Of a DNA stretch of 57,777 nucleotides, positions 8,401 through 16,565 are shown one piece after another. Location: positions 1 through 57,777 of the forward strand of contig DLGT01000025.1 in NCBI GenBank assembly GCA_002482845.1, given 5' to 3'. Numbering within the stretch: the stretch's first letter is position 1; the number at the start of each line of letters is the position of its first letter. Below the pieces are notes generated by a model. The model had not been told where the DNA came from and made no database searches. It saw only the letters and a program-made list of their open reading frames with translations. The position numbers were made by a program, and so were the translations under genes. The stretch comes from Saprospiraceae bacterium UBA7687 (GTDB taxonomy: Bacteria > Bacteroidota > Bacteroidia > Chitinophagales > Saprospiraceae).

Positions 8401-10328
8401 GTTGACTTACCTGAATTCACATATTCACCTAAGAAAGTAAAGCCCGGGAATTCTGGAGTTTTACATGGTGTACATGCCTGTGGATTCATTCTTCTAACCA
8501 ACATCTTTGCCAATTCGCATTCGTCATAACTACCATCATCAAAAGATGTAGCTGGAACCCATGCTTTACCATCAAGTGTCAATCCTATTACGGTGTTTTG
8601 ATCACAAATAGCTACTGGCGGTGTATTATCTACAACTGTAACTACCACAGTCGCTGTTGTGCTATTGTAACATGCATCATAAGCTGTATATGTCACAGTA
8701 TGACATCCTACAGGAAGACTTCCTAAACCACCATTCACACCTTTGATAAATCCACCTGGGTAAGTGATGTCTACAGTCCATGTACTACAGCTATCAAATA
8801 CTAAAGCTGCAGGGAATGCTATATTTGCTTCACAAGAATGTCCATTTGTAGAAGCAGTAAAGTCTACTGGTGCTGTGATGGTAGGGCCAACTTTATCAGC
8901 TATTTCTATCATCTGTAAGTGTGTTCTGATTCTCTGAGTACCTCTACAAGACCACTCTAGTATTTGCCAAGTTCTCAATATCTTAGTAACACATCCTATC
9001 TCAGGAAGTCTTACATCAGAAAAAGAAACCAATACATTACAGTATAAATCTGGTGTTGGATAAATAGGTAAATATAATCTTGGAAGTGCCGCAGGGACAT
9101 TAGATGTTATGTTTGAAATCGTCAAATGCGTGTGACTTGCTCTATTCATAGTGTATACTCTGAAGCAAAACTCATCTCCTTTTTCTAAAACAACTGAAAG
9201 CACGCCACTACCAGTATTAACACCTGTTACTACAGGAGGAAGATTCGTTTCTATACCATTAACAGCATAAACTGGTTCATCATCAATGAACTGACCATTT
9301 GGTACTCCTGCATTAGTTTGCATGAATGCACTCCAGTTAAATGTCATCGTCTGATTGTCCAATGAATTGAAGCATATCTCAGCACCTAGAGTTCTTGTAT
9401 TTGGAAGTGTATTATCTGTACCACCTATTAAGGTAATAGATCCAGGACCGTTACCATCGATTACACCTGCATTAAAAGTTGCAGGATTCCATAATAATAA
9501 GTATGGAACACCAGTACCTCTTCTTGTTTTACCACCAGAAGTGATATCAAATGGAGATGGATTACCAGCAAAAGGCTGACCAGCAGGTATTTTTGCATAA
9601 TCTTCATTACATTGTAACTCAGTATCATCCGCAAGCCATCTGTTAGCAGGCATATTGATATATGGATCTTCAAGCGTAGGCAATCCTTCTACTGTAATAT
9701 TAACTGTACATGGTGCCGAAACGTTACCGCTTTCGTCTACAGCTTGATAAGTACGAGTGATCACTTTTAATACTTCGTCAGGAAGACCTGTAGTAGGTCT
9801 ACAATCATTTACAGTGATGGTCTCAGCTATCATATTTAATGTATAGTGAGAACAGTTTTCAGTAACAACTGGGCAGTATGCCGCTAGTTGGTAACAAGTA
9901 AGGGTCAAATCATCAGGACATTCAATAACTGGAGCCAGTTTGTCTTCGATGAAAATCTCGGTCCAACAAGAATTCACACCTGTACCTTCAGTCACTTTAC
10001 CATATATCTTTTTACCGATATAAAGATGAGCGTCTTGTAACAAGGCAGATCCTGTACCCGTAGCAATGATATTGCCAGTCGGCGTCTTCATTAAGGTTAC
10101 AACTGCAGTAGTCGAGCCACCACATGTAGAACCATTAGTAAGAATCATATCTGTGGTGATGTCAGCCTGGCAAACGTCATTTACAGATACTTGAATAGCA
10201 CCTTTACACGCACAAGCGGACTGGGCCGATGAGATGGTAGAGGTGCCGATGAAAAATACCACGAAGAATGCTAACATCCTGCTTATGGTACTGAAACGTG
10301 TTGAATTTGTTTCGTTCATGAGATCCAA
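5424..10328 (-). CDS. giant T9SS-exported protein with HYR-like, C-type lectin, dockerin and cohesin-like domains
   Basis: A 1634-residue surface or secreted protein. A signal peptide (FFVVFFIGTSTISSAQ) is followed by a Cys-rich start. Several HYR-like immunoglobulin-fold modules follow, with APVIECPDDLTLTC, GPTITAPVDFTAS and PPAITCPAHVTVTC openings near residues 130, 490 and 810. A C-type lectin-like domain occupies about 625-770 (ending WLDFGTNQCETEEWLYVIE). Around 1240-1280 is a carboxypeptidase-regulatory-like fold (NAQGTYSFGDMPNGGSY). Residues 1283-1345 form a dockerin-like Ca-binding pair (DVNKDKTITAADLVELRK). A cohesin-like domain lies at 1410-1520, and a T9SS type A sorting domain (YQNTPNPF ... 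TIYDVTGRVV) ends the protein. It probably binds glycans or adheres; no enzyme domain is seen. It is a single-gene unit with its own terminator. Confidence 0.9.
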   Translation of the reverse strand: MDLMNETNSTRFSTISRMLAFFVVFFIGTSTISSAQSACACKGAIQVSVNDVCQADITTDMILTNGSTCGGSTTAVVTLMKTPTGNIIATGTGSALLQDAHLYIGKKIYGKVTEGTGVNSCWTEIFIEDKLAPVIECPDDLTLTCYQLAAYCPVVTENCSHYTLNMIAETITVNDCRPTTGLPDEVLKVITRTYQAVDESGNVSAPCTVNITVEGLPTLEDPYINMPANRWLADDTELQCNEDYAKIPAGQPFAGNPSPFDITSGGKTRRGTGVPYLLLWNPATFNAGVIDGNGPGSITLIGGTDNTLPNTRTLGAEICFNSLDNQTMTFNWSAFMQTNAGVPNGQFIDDEPVYAVNGIETNLPPVVTGVNTGSGVLSVVLEKGDEFCFRVYTMNRASHTHLTISNITSNVPAALPRLYLPIYPTPDLYCNVLVSFSDVRLPEIGCVTKILRTWQILEWSCRGTQRIRTHLQMIEIADKVGPTITAPVDFTASTNGHSCEANIAFPAALVFDSCSTWTVDITYPGGFIKGVNGGLGSLPVGCHTVTYTAYDACYNSTTATVVVTVVDNTPPVAICDQNTVIGLTLDGKAWVPATSFDDGSYDECELAKMLVRRMNPQACTPCKTPEFPGFTFLGEYVNSGKSTPHYYYISKHRSTPDVAIKTAAAMGGYVVAINTAAENTWLYDQVQQWNLDEDYLIGLRDIKRKGLFSWLSNETSTYRNWAVGSPQDVIDGTNSFDYVRVLNDNATWLDFGTNQCETEEWLYVIEITDPCGFSSYAQFCCSDVGTTPHMVQFRVIDKAGNWNDCMVNAIVQDKLPPAITCPAHVTVTCEDIFDTAHLRHSFGWPTVYDNCENPIVVTDSIIDLNSCRIGTITRRFVATDAGGRTASCTQIITVTGSNNPFVMTADRWPVDRTISGCEDPNSPVFSPDVLGRPNLLADNTCSLVGAEYTDQIFTFNNSTGEACFKILRHWTVIDWCQRYENTPGGGFIYRTWEHTQVIKVNDPVKPVITSSCARKSVCTYDPGCADGYIELIATGTDVCTDILRWRYQIDAFNDGSFELGLSNTGLGNTADASGRYPIGNHRIQWSFEDRCGNITKCDQLFDVVNCKAPTPYCLNGLATSLMPIDTDNDGIADVGMIDIWAKDFDNGSSHPCGYEVILSFEPVTLDTAGNPIIKDSLVFTCADLGRVDLDLYAAVITPMGLVVQDYCSTFINIQDNNDVCEDDGRRFVINGSAMTESAEPVKDVFVKLEGSEMNAMTNAQGTYSFGDMPNGGSYTVSPSKNDDILNGVTTLDLVMMQRHILGIQKLTSPYKMIAADVNKDKTITAADLVELRKVILGVNTKFSNNESWRFVDKSHTFGDTQFALSELFSEKTNVENINADIIVDFTSIKVGDVNESAAANVNSNNLESRSGQSLALTTENQTFEAGQIVTIPVNVADNADVTGFQFTVNFDTELFSLEAVNGGIIGMTDQNFGFAKLADGIVTLSYNKEKAMNLVEGANVFTLTLKAKDKGLVSQGLWVDSSLTPAEAYTNDNDVMKVAFNVSGRTEAATVLYQNTPNPFKAITVIGFDLPEAMDAKVTIYDVTGRVVKVINNTFVKGYNSVELNKNELGSVGVLYYTLEAGDFKATRKMVVID

Positions 10329-11025
10329 ATTTTGAGTTTAAGAAATAAATTTTACTGTCATGAGATTAGGATATATATGTATACACCTAAGTCCCAGTAA
10401 CTTAATGGTTAAAGAAAAATAATTCGTCGAAAAGACAGAAAGCCGTCTTTAATCTTCCGTTTCTAAAATCAAAATCAGGGTTGGATATAGAATAAGTAGG
10501 TGAAATATTTATATAAATATTTCTTTAATACATAATGTGAAAAATACACACCAGTTTTATTTAATACCACAATAAAGGATACTAAATCAATGTTTAATCG
10601 TTTATATTTTCTATTATTATTCAGACATCACACAATCTAAGATTGCAAAGTCTACATAGTATTCAAAACCACCTAAATGTAAATATAAAATTTACAGATG
10701 TGTTATATTTGAATATATGATCAGGTTGGATTTAAATATAGGTTCAGAACAGTTTCTCACGCTATTCTGATGCAAAGATAGATTGCATTATATATATAAA
10801 AAAATATTATACTATATAATTTCATATATTTTTATACACAACATGTAATCAATTGATTTTGTAATACTTATAAAATTTAAAGCTTTCTAATAATTTTCTA
10901 ATAATTGATGAAAACAGTAGTTTCTGAATCTATCTATGCCTACGCATTACCCAATAGTTAAGTATAAATGAATGAATTACATATCATTTTAATTGTTTTA
11001 AACCCCAAAATAATGGTACATCTAC
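10329..11025. other. 697-bp AT-rich intergenic region
   Basis: No credible gene. It holds the upstream region of the giant secreted protein gene, a weak hairpin AAGAC-agaaagcc-GTCTT (about 10438-10455), and long A/T runs around 10785-10870. A small inverted repeat TCTACCT/AGGTAGA (11021-11041) straddles the stop codon of the downstream oxidoreductase gene but has no T run. Confidence 0.6.
10773..10803 (-). promoter_or_regulatory. possible Bacteroidota-type promoter
   Basis: On the minus strand the -7 box TATCTTTG (10773-10780) matches TAnnTTTG exactly. Nineteen bases upstream is TTTT (10800-10803), one mismatch from the -33 box TTTG. If used, the leader to the giant secreted protein gene would be about 440 nt, which is long, so this remains a candidate only. 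Confidence 0.35.
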
Positions 11026-12384
11026 CTAGATAATAGGTAGATTCCAGCCATTTTGGTAATTTGTTTTGATAAGCATATTGGCTTCTGCATCATTTTTGAA
11101 TGTACCAGAAGAAGCATCCCAATAGACTTTACGACCTGTTTTGAAGGCTACATTACCCATATGTGCATTGATAGCTGCAACAGCGCCAGTCTCAATACCA
11201 CATGCTAGTATTGATGCATCATTCTTTTTTATGGCAGACACAAAGTTTTTTCCATGCTCTGCTAGATAGTCCGCACTATTTGGTTTGCGTTGTTCAGGCA
11301 TATTTTCGATCTCATAGTTTAATATCCCTTCACTATTTCTTTGCGTTTCAGGAATGACACTCCAGCCCTCTCTATTGACTACCAAAGTTCCATGATTACC
11401 AATGAAAGCAATACCCTCTGATTTACCATAAGGTCCATTGTCTATTCCTGTAGCATGTTCCCATAACATATTGAAGTTTTCATATTCAAATACAGCTTGC
11501 AAAGTATCTGGCGTTTCTGAAGCATCATCTGGATAAGCCAGTTTCCCACCCGAAGCAATTACTGATTTTGGTGCTTGTACACCCATAAAATATAAAGCGA
11601 TGTCTATCTCATGTACACCCCAATCCGTCATCAAGCCACCAGCATAGTCCCAATACCATCTGAAATTAAAGTGAAAACGATTAGGATTAAATGGTCTTTG
11701 TGGCGCAGGTCCTAGCCACATATCATAATCCACACCTTGCGGCACAGCAGCATCGGGTTTTACATTCACAGGCTGCATCCAACCTTGGTAAGCCCAGCAT
11801 TTTACCAATCTGATATTTCCAAGTTTTCCGCTTTTTAGATATTGGTGCGCCTGTTGGTAATGTTTACCACTTCTTTGCCATTGCCCTATTTGTACAATCT
11901 TAGGGTATCTTTTGGCAGCAGCCATCATCACATTGCATTCTTCTATGGAGTTGGCAAGTGGTTTCTCACAATATACGTGTTTGTCTGCAGATAGTGCATC
12001 ACAAAACATCAGACAATGCCAGTGATCGGGTGTACCTATGATCACAGCATCGATTTCTTTCATTTCCAACATTCGTCTATAATCTTTAAACTGTTTAGGA
12101 CGATTGCCTTTAAGCTTTTCAACATCATTCGTTCGTTCGTCGAGTACGCTTTGGTCTACATCTGCCAAAGCTATACATCTAACTTCAGGATTATTGGTCA
12201 GTTGAGATTTAAGATTGGACCAACCCATACCTTTACATCCTATCAAACCAACATTAATAGTATCATTAGCCCCAACCAAACTACCTTTGGCAAGTAACCC
12301 ATTAAATGGCAATGATGATAATAGACCCAAACCTATTGCGGTGGATGAAGATTGTAAGATGAATTTACGGCGAGTATGATGCAT
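11026..12384 (-). CDS. Gfo/Idh/MocA-family oxidoreductase with Tat signal
   Basis: A 452-residue NAD(P)-dependent oxidoreductase expected to act on a sugar or sugar derivative outside the cytoplasmic membrane. The first 33 residues are a twin-arginine signal (HTRRKFILQ, then a hydrophobic stretch). The Rossmann motif follows (VGLIGCKGMG near residue 45), then the family EKP motif (YCEKPLANSIEE) whose Lys is catalytic. The C-terminal half has MTDWGVHEIDIALYFMG, matching the GG/H-rich substrate face. Length fits the Bacteroidota secreted subfamily (430-470). The substrate is unknown. It has no operon partner: the next gene upstream is more than 100 bp away. Confidence 0.88.
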   Translation of the reverse strand: MHHTRRKFILQSSSTAIGLGLLSSLPFNGLLAKGSLVGANDTINVGLIGCKGMGWSNLKSQLTNNPEVRCIALADVDQSVLDERTNDVEKLKGNRPKQFKDYRRMLEMKEIDAVIIGTPDHWHCLMFCDALSADKHVYCEKPLANSIEECNVMMAAAKRYPKIVQIGQWQRSGKHYQQAHQYLKSGKLGNIRLVKCWAYQGWMQPVNVKPDAAVPQGVDYDMWLGPAPQRPFNPNRFHFNFRWYWDYAGGLMTDWGVHEIDIALYFMGVQAPKSVIASGGKLAYPDDASETPDTLQAVFEYENFNMLWEHATGIDNGPYGKSEGIAFIGNHGTLVVNREGWSVIPETQRNSEGILNYEIENMPEQRKPNSADYLAEHGKNFVSAIKKNDASILACGIETGAVAAINAHMGNVAFKTGRKVYWDASSGTFKNDAEANMLIKTNYQNGWNLPII

Positions 12385-12491
12385 GATTATTCGGGATTAA
12401 AATTAATTTCACAAATATAATTTCTATTCTCCAATACTACAAACAATAAATAGTATTATTTTACATCAAGGGCTACTCAAAACCAAAGAAA

Positions 12492-12869
12492 CTAAAACCA
12501 AAGTGGTTCTTCATCTCCAGGTTCGCCATGATAATTGAGTGTAATTTCTTCCCCAGCTGAGATATCTCTAATGGCTACGATATCAATAGTATCATTTTCT
12601 AGATCAAGAATGAAATTGGCATTAGAGTGAACCTCATGATTATACAAACTTCCGAATCCTAAGGCAATAGCACATTCATCCATATTTTCTCCCCACAGAA
12701 AGTAATAATCGTGTAGCACAGTTTTATGAATGATAGGAAGTTCAGCTTTTGATATCTTTATAATAGGACATACTTCAATGACATCATCCAGAGCGATATC
12801 GATGGAAGTAAAAACACCCCTTCCTTTATCTTCTGAATCTGTAATGTATAAACCAGGAATTTGATTCAT
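12492..12869 (-). CDS. SET domain protein
   Basis: A 125-residue single-domain SET protein, the fold of S-adenosylmethionine-dependent lysine methyltransferases. Seen are KGRGVFTS at the start of the fold, GFGSLYNHEVHSNANF (the NHS-like cofactor motif) and DISAGEEITLNYHG at the end. Its target cannot be inferred. I start it at MNQIPG rather than nine codons upstream, because the longer version would overlap the end of the preceding transporter gene. The chosen start lies 4 bp after that gene's stop, so the two are likely co-transcribed. Confidence 0.8.
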   Translation of the reverse strand: MNQIPGLYITDSEDKGRGVFTSIDIALDDVIEVCPIIKISKAELPIIHKTVLHDYYFLWGENMDECAIALGFGSLYNHEVHSNANFILDLENDTIDIVAIRDISAGEEITLNYHGEPGDEEPLWF

Positions 12870-12873
12870 CTTT

Positions 12874-13749
12874 TTACTTTTTAGTAATATAAACACCTAA
12901 CAATATCAAAGCCATGCCGCCAAAGTGTAGAATGGAAATCGTCTCTCCATCAAGAAATCCCCAAAATATAGCAATAGCAGGCATCAGATAAGTCACCGTA
13001 CTACCAAAAACAGCACTAGTCTTTTGTACTAATGTATAAAATAATATAGTAGAAAGTACCGTACCAGCAAGTGACAAAATGGATACAGCTCCCAATGCTT
13101 GCAGTGCCTGTGGATTAGTCACAAGTGTTGTAGAAAAATCTGAAAATGCTAGATAAATCAAAGCAGGTGGACCAATAAGGAAAAACGAAACACTACTAAT
13201 AATAATAGGTTTGGTAGTACCAAAAAAAGCTTGTACCATATTGACACTCGAACCATAACATATCGTGGCAATTATGACCAGAATACCATACCAAGGATTG
13301 CCACCTGTAAGATCTTCAGACCCAAGCAAAACAATAGAGGCAGCTCCTAAAAATCCAATAAAAACACCCACTAGTTTTGTACGGTCAAACTGCAATCTAA
13401 AAATAAATATCCCGATCAGCAAGGTCCAAATGGGTGTGAGGCTATTGAGTAATCCTGCCACTGAACTGCTGATGTGAGACTGCGCCATAAAAAACAGGAA
13501 GGCTGGCACACCACTTCCCGTTAACCCAATGGCAAGAAATTTTGGCCATTTGGACCAATCGACATCTTTGCGATGCCACAACATGATAGGTGTAAAGGCA
13601 AGGGAAGATATACTGATACGAAGACAGGCCAACTGAATAGGGTCAAATGCAATCAGCGCCTTCTTTATAAGAATAAATGAGCATCCCCAAACGAGACTCA
13701 AGAAAATAAGAATAGCCCAAGATTGATTGTCGATTGATTTTTTGTCCAT
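12874..13749 (-). CDS. EamA/DMT-family transporter
   Basis: A 291-residue inner-membrane protein with about ten hydrophobic helices in two repeats, as in drug/metabolite (EamA) exporters. The opening WAILIFLSLVWGCSFILIKKAL and the second-half AGTVLSTILFYTLVQKTSAVFGS are typical. The substrate is unknown. It precedes the SET gene by 4 bp in a two-gene unit. The gene faces away from the EF-G-like gene across a 419-bp region. Confidence 0.88.
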   Translation of the reverse strand: MDKKSIDNQSWAILIFLSLVWGCSFILIKKALIAFDPIQLACLRISISSLAFTPIMLWHRKDVDWSKWPKFLAIGLTGSGVPAFLFFMAQSHISSSVAGLLNSLTPIWTLLIGIFIFRLQFDRTKLVGVFIGFLGAASIVLLGSEDLTGGNPWYGILVIIATICYGSSVNMVQAFFGTTKPIIISSVSFFLIGPPALIYLAFSDFSTTLVTNPQALQALGAVSILSLAGTVLSTILFYTLVQKTSAVFGSTVTYLMPAIAIFWGFLDGETISILHFGGMALILLGVYITKK

Positions 13750-14168
13750 GATTGCATTTCGGTTGCAAAGAAACGAAGATGTAACCTAATTATTTCATTC
13801 TAACCGTATTTGCTTTAGAATATTTAATGTTTATAGTTCAAATAAAAAAGTTTAAGCATTTGCCTGATGATTATCACCATTCCAAATGACCTTACATCTA
13901 CACGAACATCACTCACCTTCTTACCTTTCTGCCATCAAAAACAATAGTAGCAGATCGATTTTCTAACAGTCCTTTAATACATTGAAAATATGTACTTTAA
14001 ACATTACACCAATTTCAATTTAAAAAAAGAAGTACTTAATTACTATATTTTGATTATCAAAATTATGAAGATAGTTAAATTGGTTGTACCTTAAAGCCTG
14101 ATTTTATTATTTTGATTTGTGTTATTCGTGCGATTTTATATTATTAACCATATAATCATTATTGTCAT
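13750..14168. other. 419-bp divergent intergenic region
   Basis: It separates the eamA-SET unit (minus) from the EF-G-like gene (plus) and must hold both promoters. I found no good TTTG-N19-TAnnTTTG match, no hairpin terminator and no open frame worth calling. Confidence 0.5.
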
Positions 14169-16289
14169 ATGAGTGTAGATACTAAAAAAATTAGAAATGT
14201 GGTGCTGCTCGGTCATTCGGGCAGCGGAAAAACGAGTTTTGCAGAAACCATGTTATTTGAGTCTGGCGCAATTAGTCGGATGGGAAATGTAGGTGCTAGC
14301 AATACTGTCTCAGATTACAGTGCTATTGAACAAGAAAGAGGAAATTCCCTGTTCAGCACCTTGATGCATGTGAAATGGCGAGACTGTAAGATAAATATTT
14401 TAGACACTCCAGGATTTGACGATTTTATTGGTGAAGTCGTATCATCCATGAAAGTTTCAGACACTGCACTCATTGTATTAAATGCAGCGCACGGTGTGGA
14501 AGTAGGCACAGAAATCCTTTGGGACTATGTCAATGATTTTAAAACACCTGCCATTTTTGTAATAAATCAAGTAGACCACGACAAAGCGGACTTTGACAAT
14601 ACCTTAGAACAAGCTAAAGAAAGATTTGGATCTAAAGTAATGCCATTCCAATACCCACTAAATCAAGGTGCTGCTTTCAATTCTATCATTGATGTGCTCC
14701 ATATGGTCATGTATGTATTCGATAGTAAAGGTGGAAAACCTGCCAAACATCCCATTCCCGATAATGAAATGGCTAAAGCCAAAGAAATGCACAACGCCAT
14801 AGTAGAAGCAGCAGCTGAAAATGAAGAAGGACTGATGGAAAAGTATTTTGAGAAAGGTACACTTTCAGAAGAAGAGCTTACAGAAGGACTAAGAATTGCG
14901 CTAGCACACCAACAGATATATCCTGTATTTTGCTGTTCTGCTACCAAAAATATGGGTAGTGGTAGGATAATGGGTTTTATCAATGATGTAGTCCCTTCAC
15001 CTGCTGACGTTCCTGCATTTTCGCTGGTAGATGGTAATACCTTGACTTATGATACCAAAGCGACTCCTTCTATATTTATATATAAAACCATTTCGGAACC
15101 ACAAGTTGGCCTAGTCAGTTATTTTAAAGTGTACTCTGGCACAGTGCGAGCTGGCGATGACTTGATCAATGCAAAAAATGGCACCCACGAACGTATCAGC
15201 CAAGTATTTGAAGCCAATGGTAAGATTAGAAATACCATTGATTTCCTCCAAGCAGGCGATATTGGCGTCACTTTAAAACTAAAAAATTCACATACCAATA
15301 ATACATTGAATGGCAAAGGATTGACCATAGAAATAGATCCTATTCACTTTCCTGAACCACGTATCAGAACAGCTGTAACACCACCGAGTAAAGCAGACAT
15401 GGAGAAACTCATCAAGTCACTCCATCAGATAGAAGAAGAAGATCCGACCTTGGTAATAGAGCAGTCTGCATCACTCAAACAAACGATCATCCATGGACAA
15501 GGACAATTACACCTAGATCTTATCAAATATAGAATAGAAAAAGTGAATGGCGTGCAAATGAATTTTGAACGTCCGCGTATACCTTATAGAGAAACCATCA
15601 CACGAAGTGCCAATGAATCTTATCGTCACAAAAAACAAAGTGGTGGCGCAGGACAATTCGGAGAAGTCCACATGCGCATAGAACCTTACCACGATGGTAT
15701 GGCTAATCCTGAAGGTCTTACTGTGAAAAATACAGAAATAGACACTTTAGAATGGGGCGGAAAACTTGCATTTTATTGGTGTATAGTAGGTGGAACGATT
15801 GATGCTAAATATGCTAGTGCCATCAAAAAAGGCATCATGCAAAAGATGCAAGAAGGTCCACTTACAGGATCGCATTGCCAAGATATAAGAGTCAGCATTT
15901 ATGATGGCAAAATGCACGCTGTTGACTCCAACGATATGGCTTTTATGTTAGCATCCGTAGGTGCATTCAGAGCAGCATTCAAAAATGCAGGTCCACAAAT
16001 ATTAGAACCTATCTATAATGTAGAGATTACTTGTCCTGATGCTGCTATGGGTGATATTATGGGCGATCTTCAGACTCGTAGAGCCATTATAGTTGGTATG
16101 GATTCGGATGGCCATTATCAAAAAATCAAGGCCAGAGTACCTATTGCAGAGATGTATCAATATTCATCTACACTTAGATCTATTTCTCAAGGTAGAGCAA
16201 AGTTCACCAGAAAGTTTGCCGATTATGTGCCAGTACCTCCTGATATCCAACAAAAATTAATTGCAGAACATCATGAAGAAGAAGATTGA
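14169..16289 (+). CDS. EF-G-like translational GTPase (EF-G2 type)
   Basis: A 706-residue protein with the domain order of elongation factor G. The G domain has G1 GHSGSGKT (15-22), G3 DTPGF (79-83), G4 NQVD (133-136) and G5 SATK. Domain II and the EF-G domains III-V follow, with VEITCPDAAMGDIMGDLQTRR near the C terminus. G3 ends in Phe where canonical EF-G has the catalytic His, and G4 is NQxD rather than NKxD; both suit the EF-G-like paralogue family rather than the housekeeping factor. A role on the ribosome is likely but the precise job is not known. It stands alone and has its own terminator. Confidence 0.85.
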   Translation: MSVDTKKIRNVVLLGHSGSGKTSFAETMLFESGAISRMGNVGASNTVSDYSAIEQERGNSLFSTLMHVKWRDCKINILDTPGFDDFIGEVVSSMKVSDTALIVLNAAHGVEVGTEILWDYVNDFKTPAIFVINQVDHDKADFDNTLEQAKERFGSKVMPFQYPLNQGAAFNSIIDVLHMVMYVFDSKGGKPAKHPIPDNEMAKAKEMHNAIVEAAAENEEGLMEKYFEKGTLSEEELTEGLRIALAHQQIYPVFCCSATKNMGSGRIMGFINDVVPSPADVPAFSLVDGNTLTYDTKATPSIFIYKTISEPQVGLVSYFKVYSGTVRAGDDLINAKNGTHERISQVFEANGKIRNTIDFLQAGDIGVTLKLKNSHTNNTLNGKGLTIEIDPIHFPEPRIRTAVTPPSKADMEKLIKSLHQIEEEDPTLVIEQSASLKQTIIHGQGQLHLDLIKYRIEKVNGVQMNFERPRIPYRETITRSANESYRHKKQSGGAGQFGEVHMRIEPYHDGMANPEGLTVKNTEIDTLEWGGKLAFYWCIVGGTIDAKYASAIKKGIMQKMQEGPLTGSHCQDIRVSIYDGKMHAVDSNDMAFMLASVGAFRAAFKNAGPQILEPIYNVEITCPDAAMGDIMGDLQTRRAIIVGMDSDGHYQKIKARVPIAEMYQYSSTLRSISQGRAKFTRKFADYVPVPPDIQQKLIAEHHEEED

Positions 16290-16351
16290 TGAGTTCGGAG
16301 AGATGAGAGATAAGTGATGCAAGATGAGCGCACACTGATAAGCAAAGGGTC

Positions 16352-16388
16352 TTCACTAAGCTTGGGTTAGTTAAAGCGTCTCGCTTTT
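16352..16388 (+). repeat. isolated half of a family-1 REP element
   Basis: The sequence AAGCTTGGGTTAGTT followed by the hairpin AAAGCG-TCT-CGCTTT (16373-16387) matches the outer end of the family-1 elements found 23 kb away around the first RAYT gene: the same TTGGGTTAGT lead and the same TCT loop. The GTAG tetranucleotide is replaced here by GTTA. It shows that the family is dispersed beyond the polysaccharide locus. Confidence 0.7.
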
Positions 16389-16441
16389 AGCATGTATTTA
16401 TATTAATTCCTTCATATAATTGAAGATAGAAAATACTTTAA

Positions 16442-16482
16442 AAACAGCATGTGTAAATATATCCACATGCTGTTTTTTTTTG
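16442..16482 (+). terminator. terminator of the EF-G-like gene
   Basis: A 12-bp perfect stem AAACAGCATGTG/CACATGCTGTTT with a 10-nt loop, followed by a continuous T run to 16481. Confidence 0.93.
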
Positions 16483-16483
16483 C

Positions 16484-16517
16484 GTCAATAAAAGAGGCAG
16501 CGTAAAAACGCTGCCTC
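16484..16517 (-). terminator. terminator of the first haloperoxidase gene
   Basis: A 10-bp perfect stem GAGGCAGCGT/ACGCTGCCTC with an AAAA loop (16494-16517). Read on the minus strand it is followed by TTTTATTG. It lies about 50 bp past the stop of the 16566-18122 gene and is back to back with the plus-strand terminator. Confidence 0.8.
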
Positions 16518-16565
16518 AGCCAACATTAAAAGAAACTTAATGTGGAACAAAACACCAAGTTTCTC

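Noticed and set aside
14169..16289. Housekeeping elongation factor G (fusA)
   Set aside because: It lacks the G3 His and has NQxD in G4, and no ribosomal protein or EF-Tu genes are nearby.
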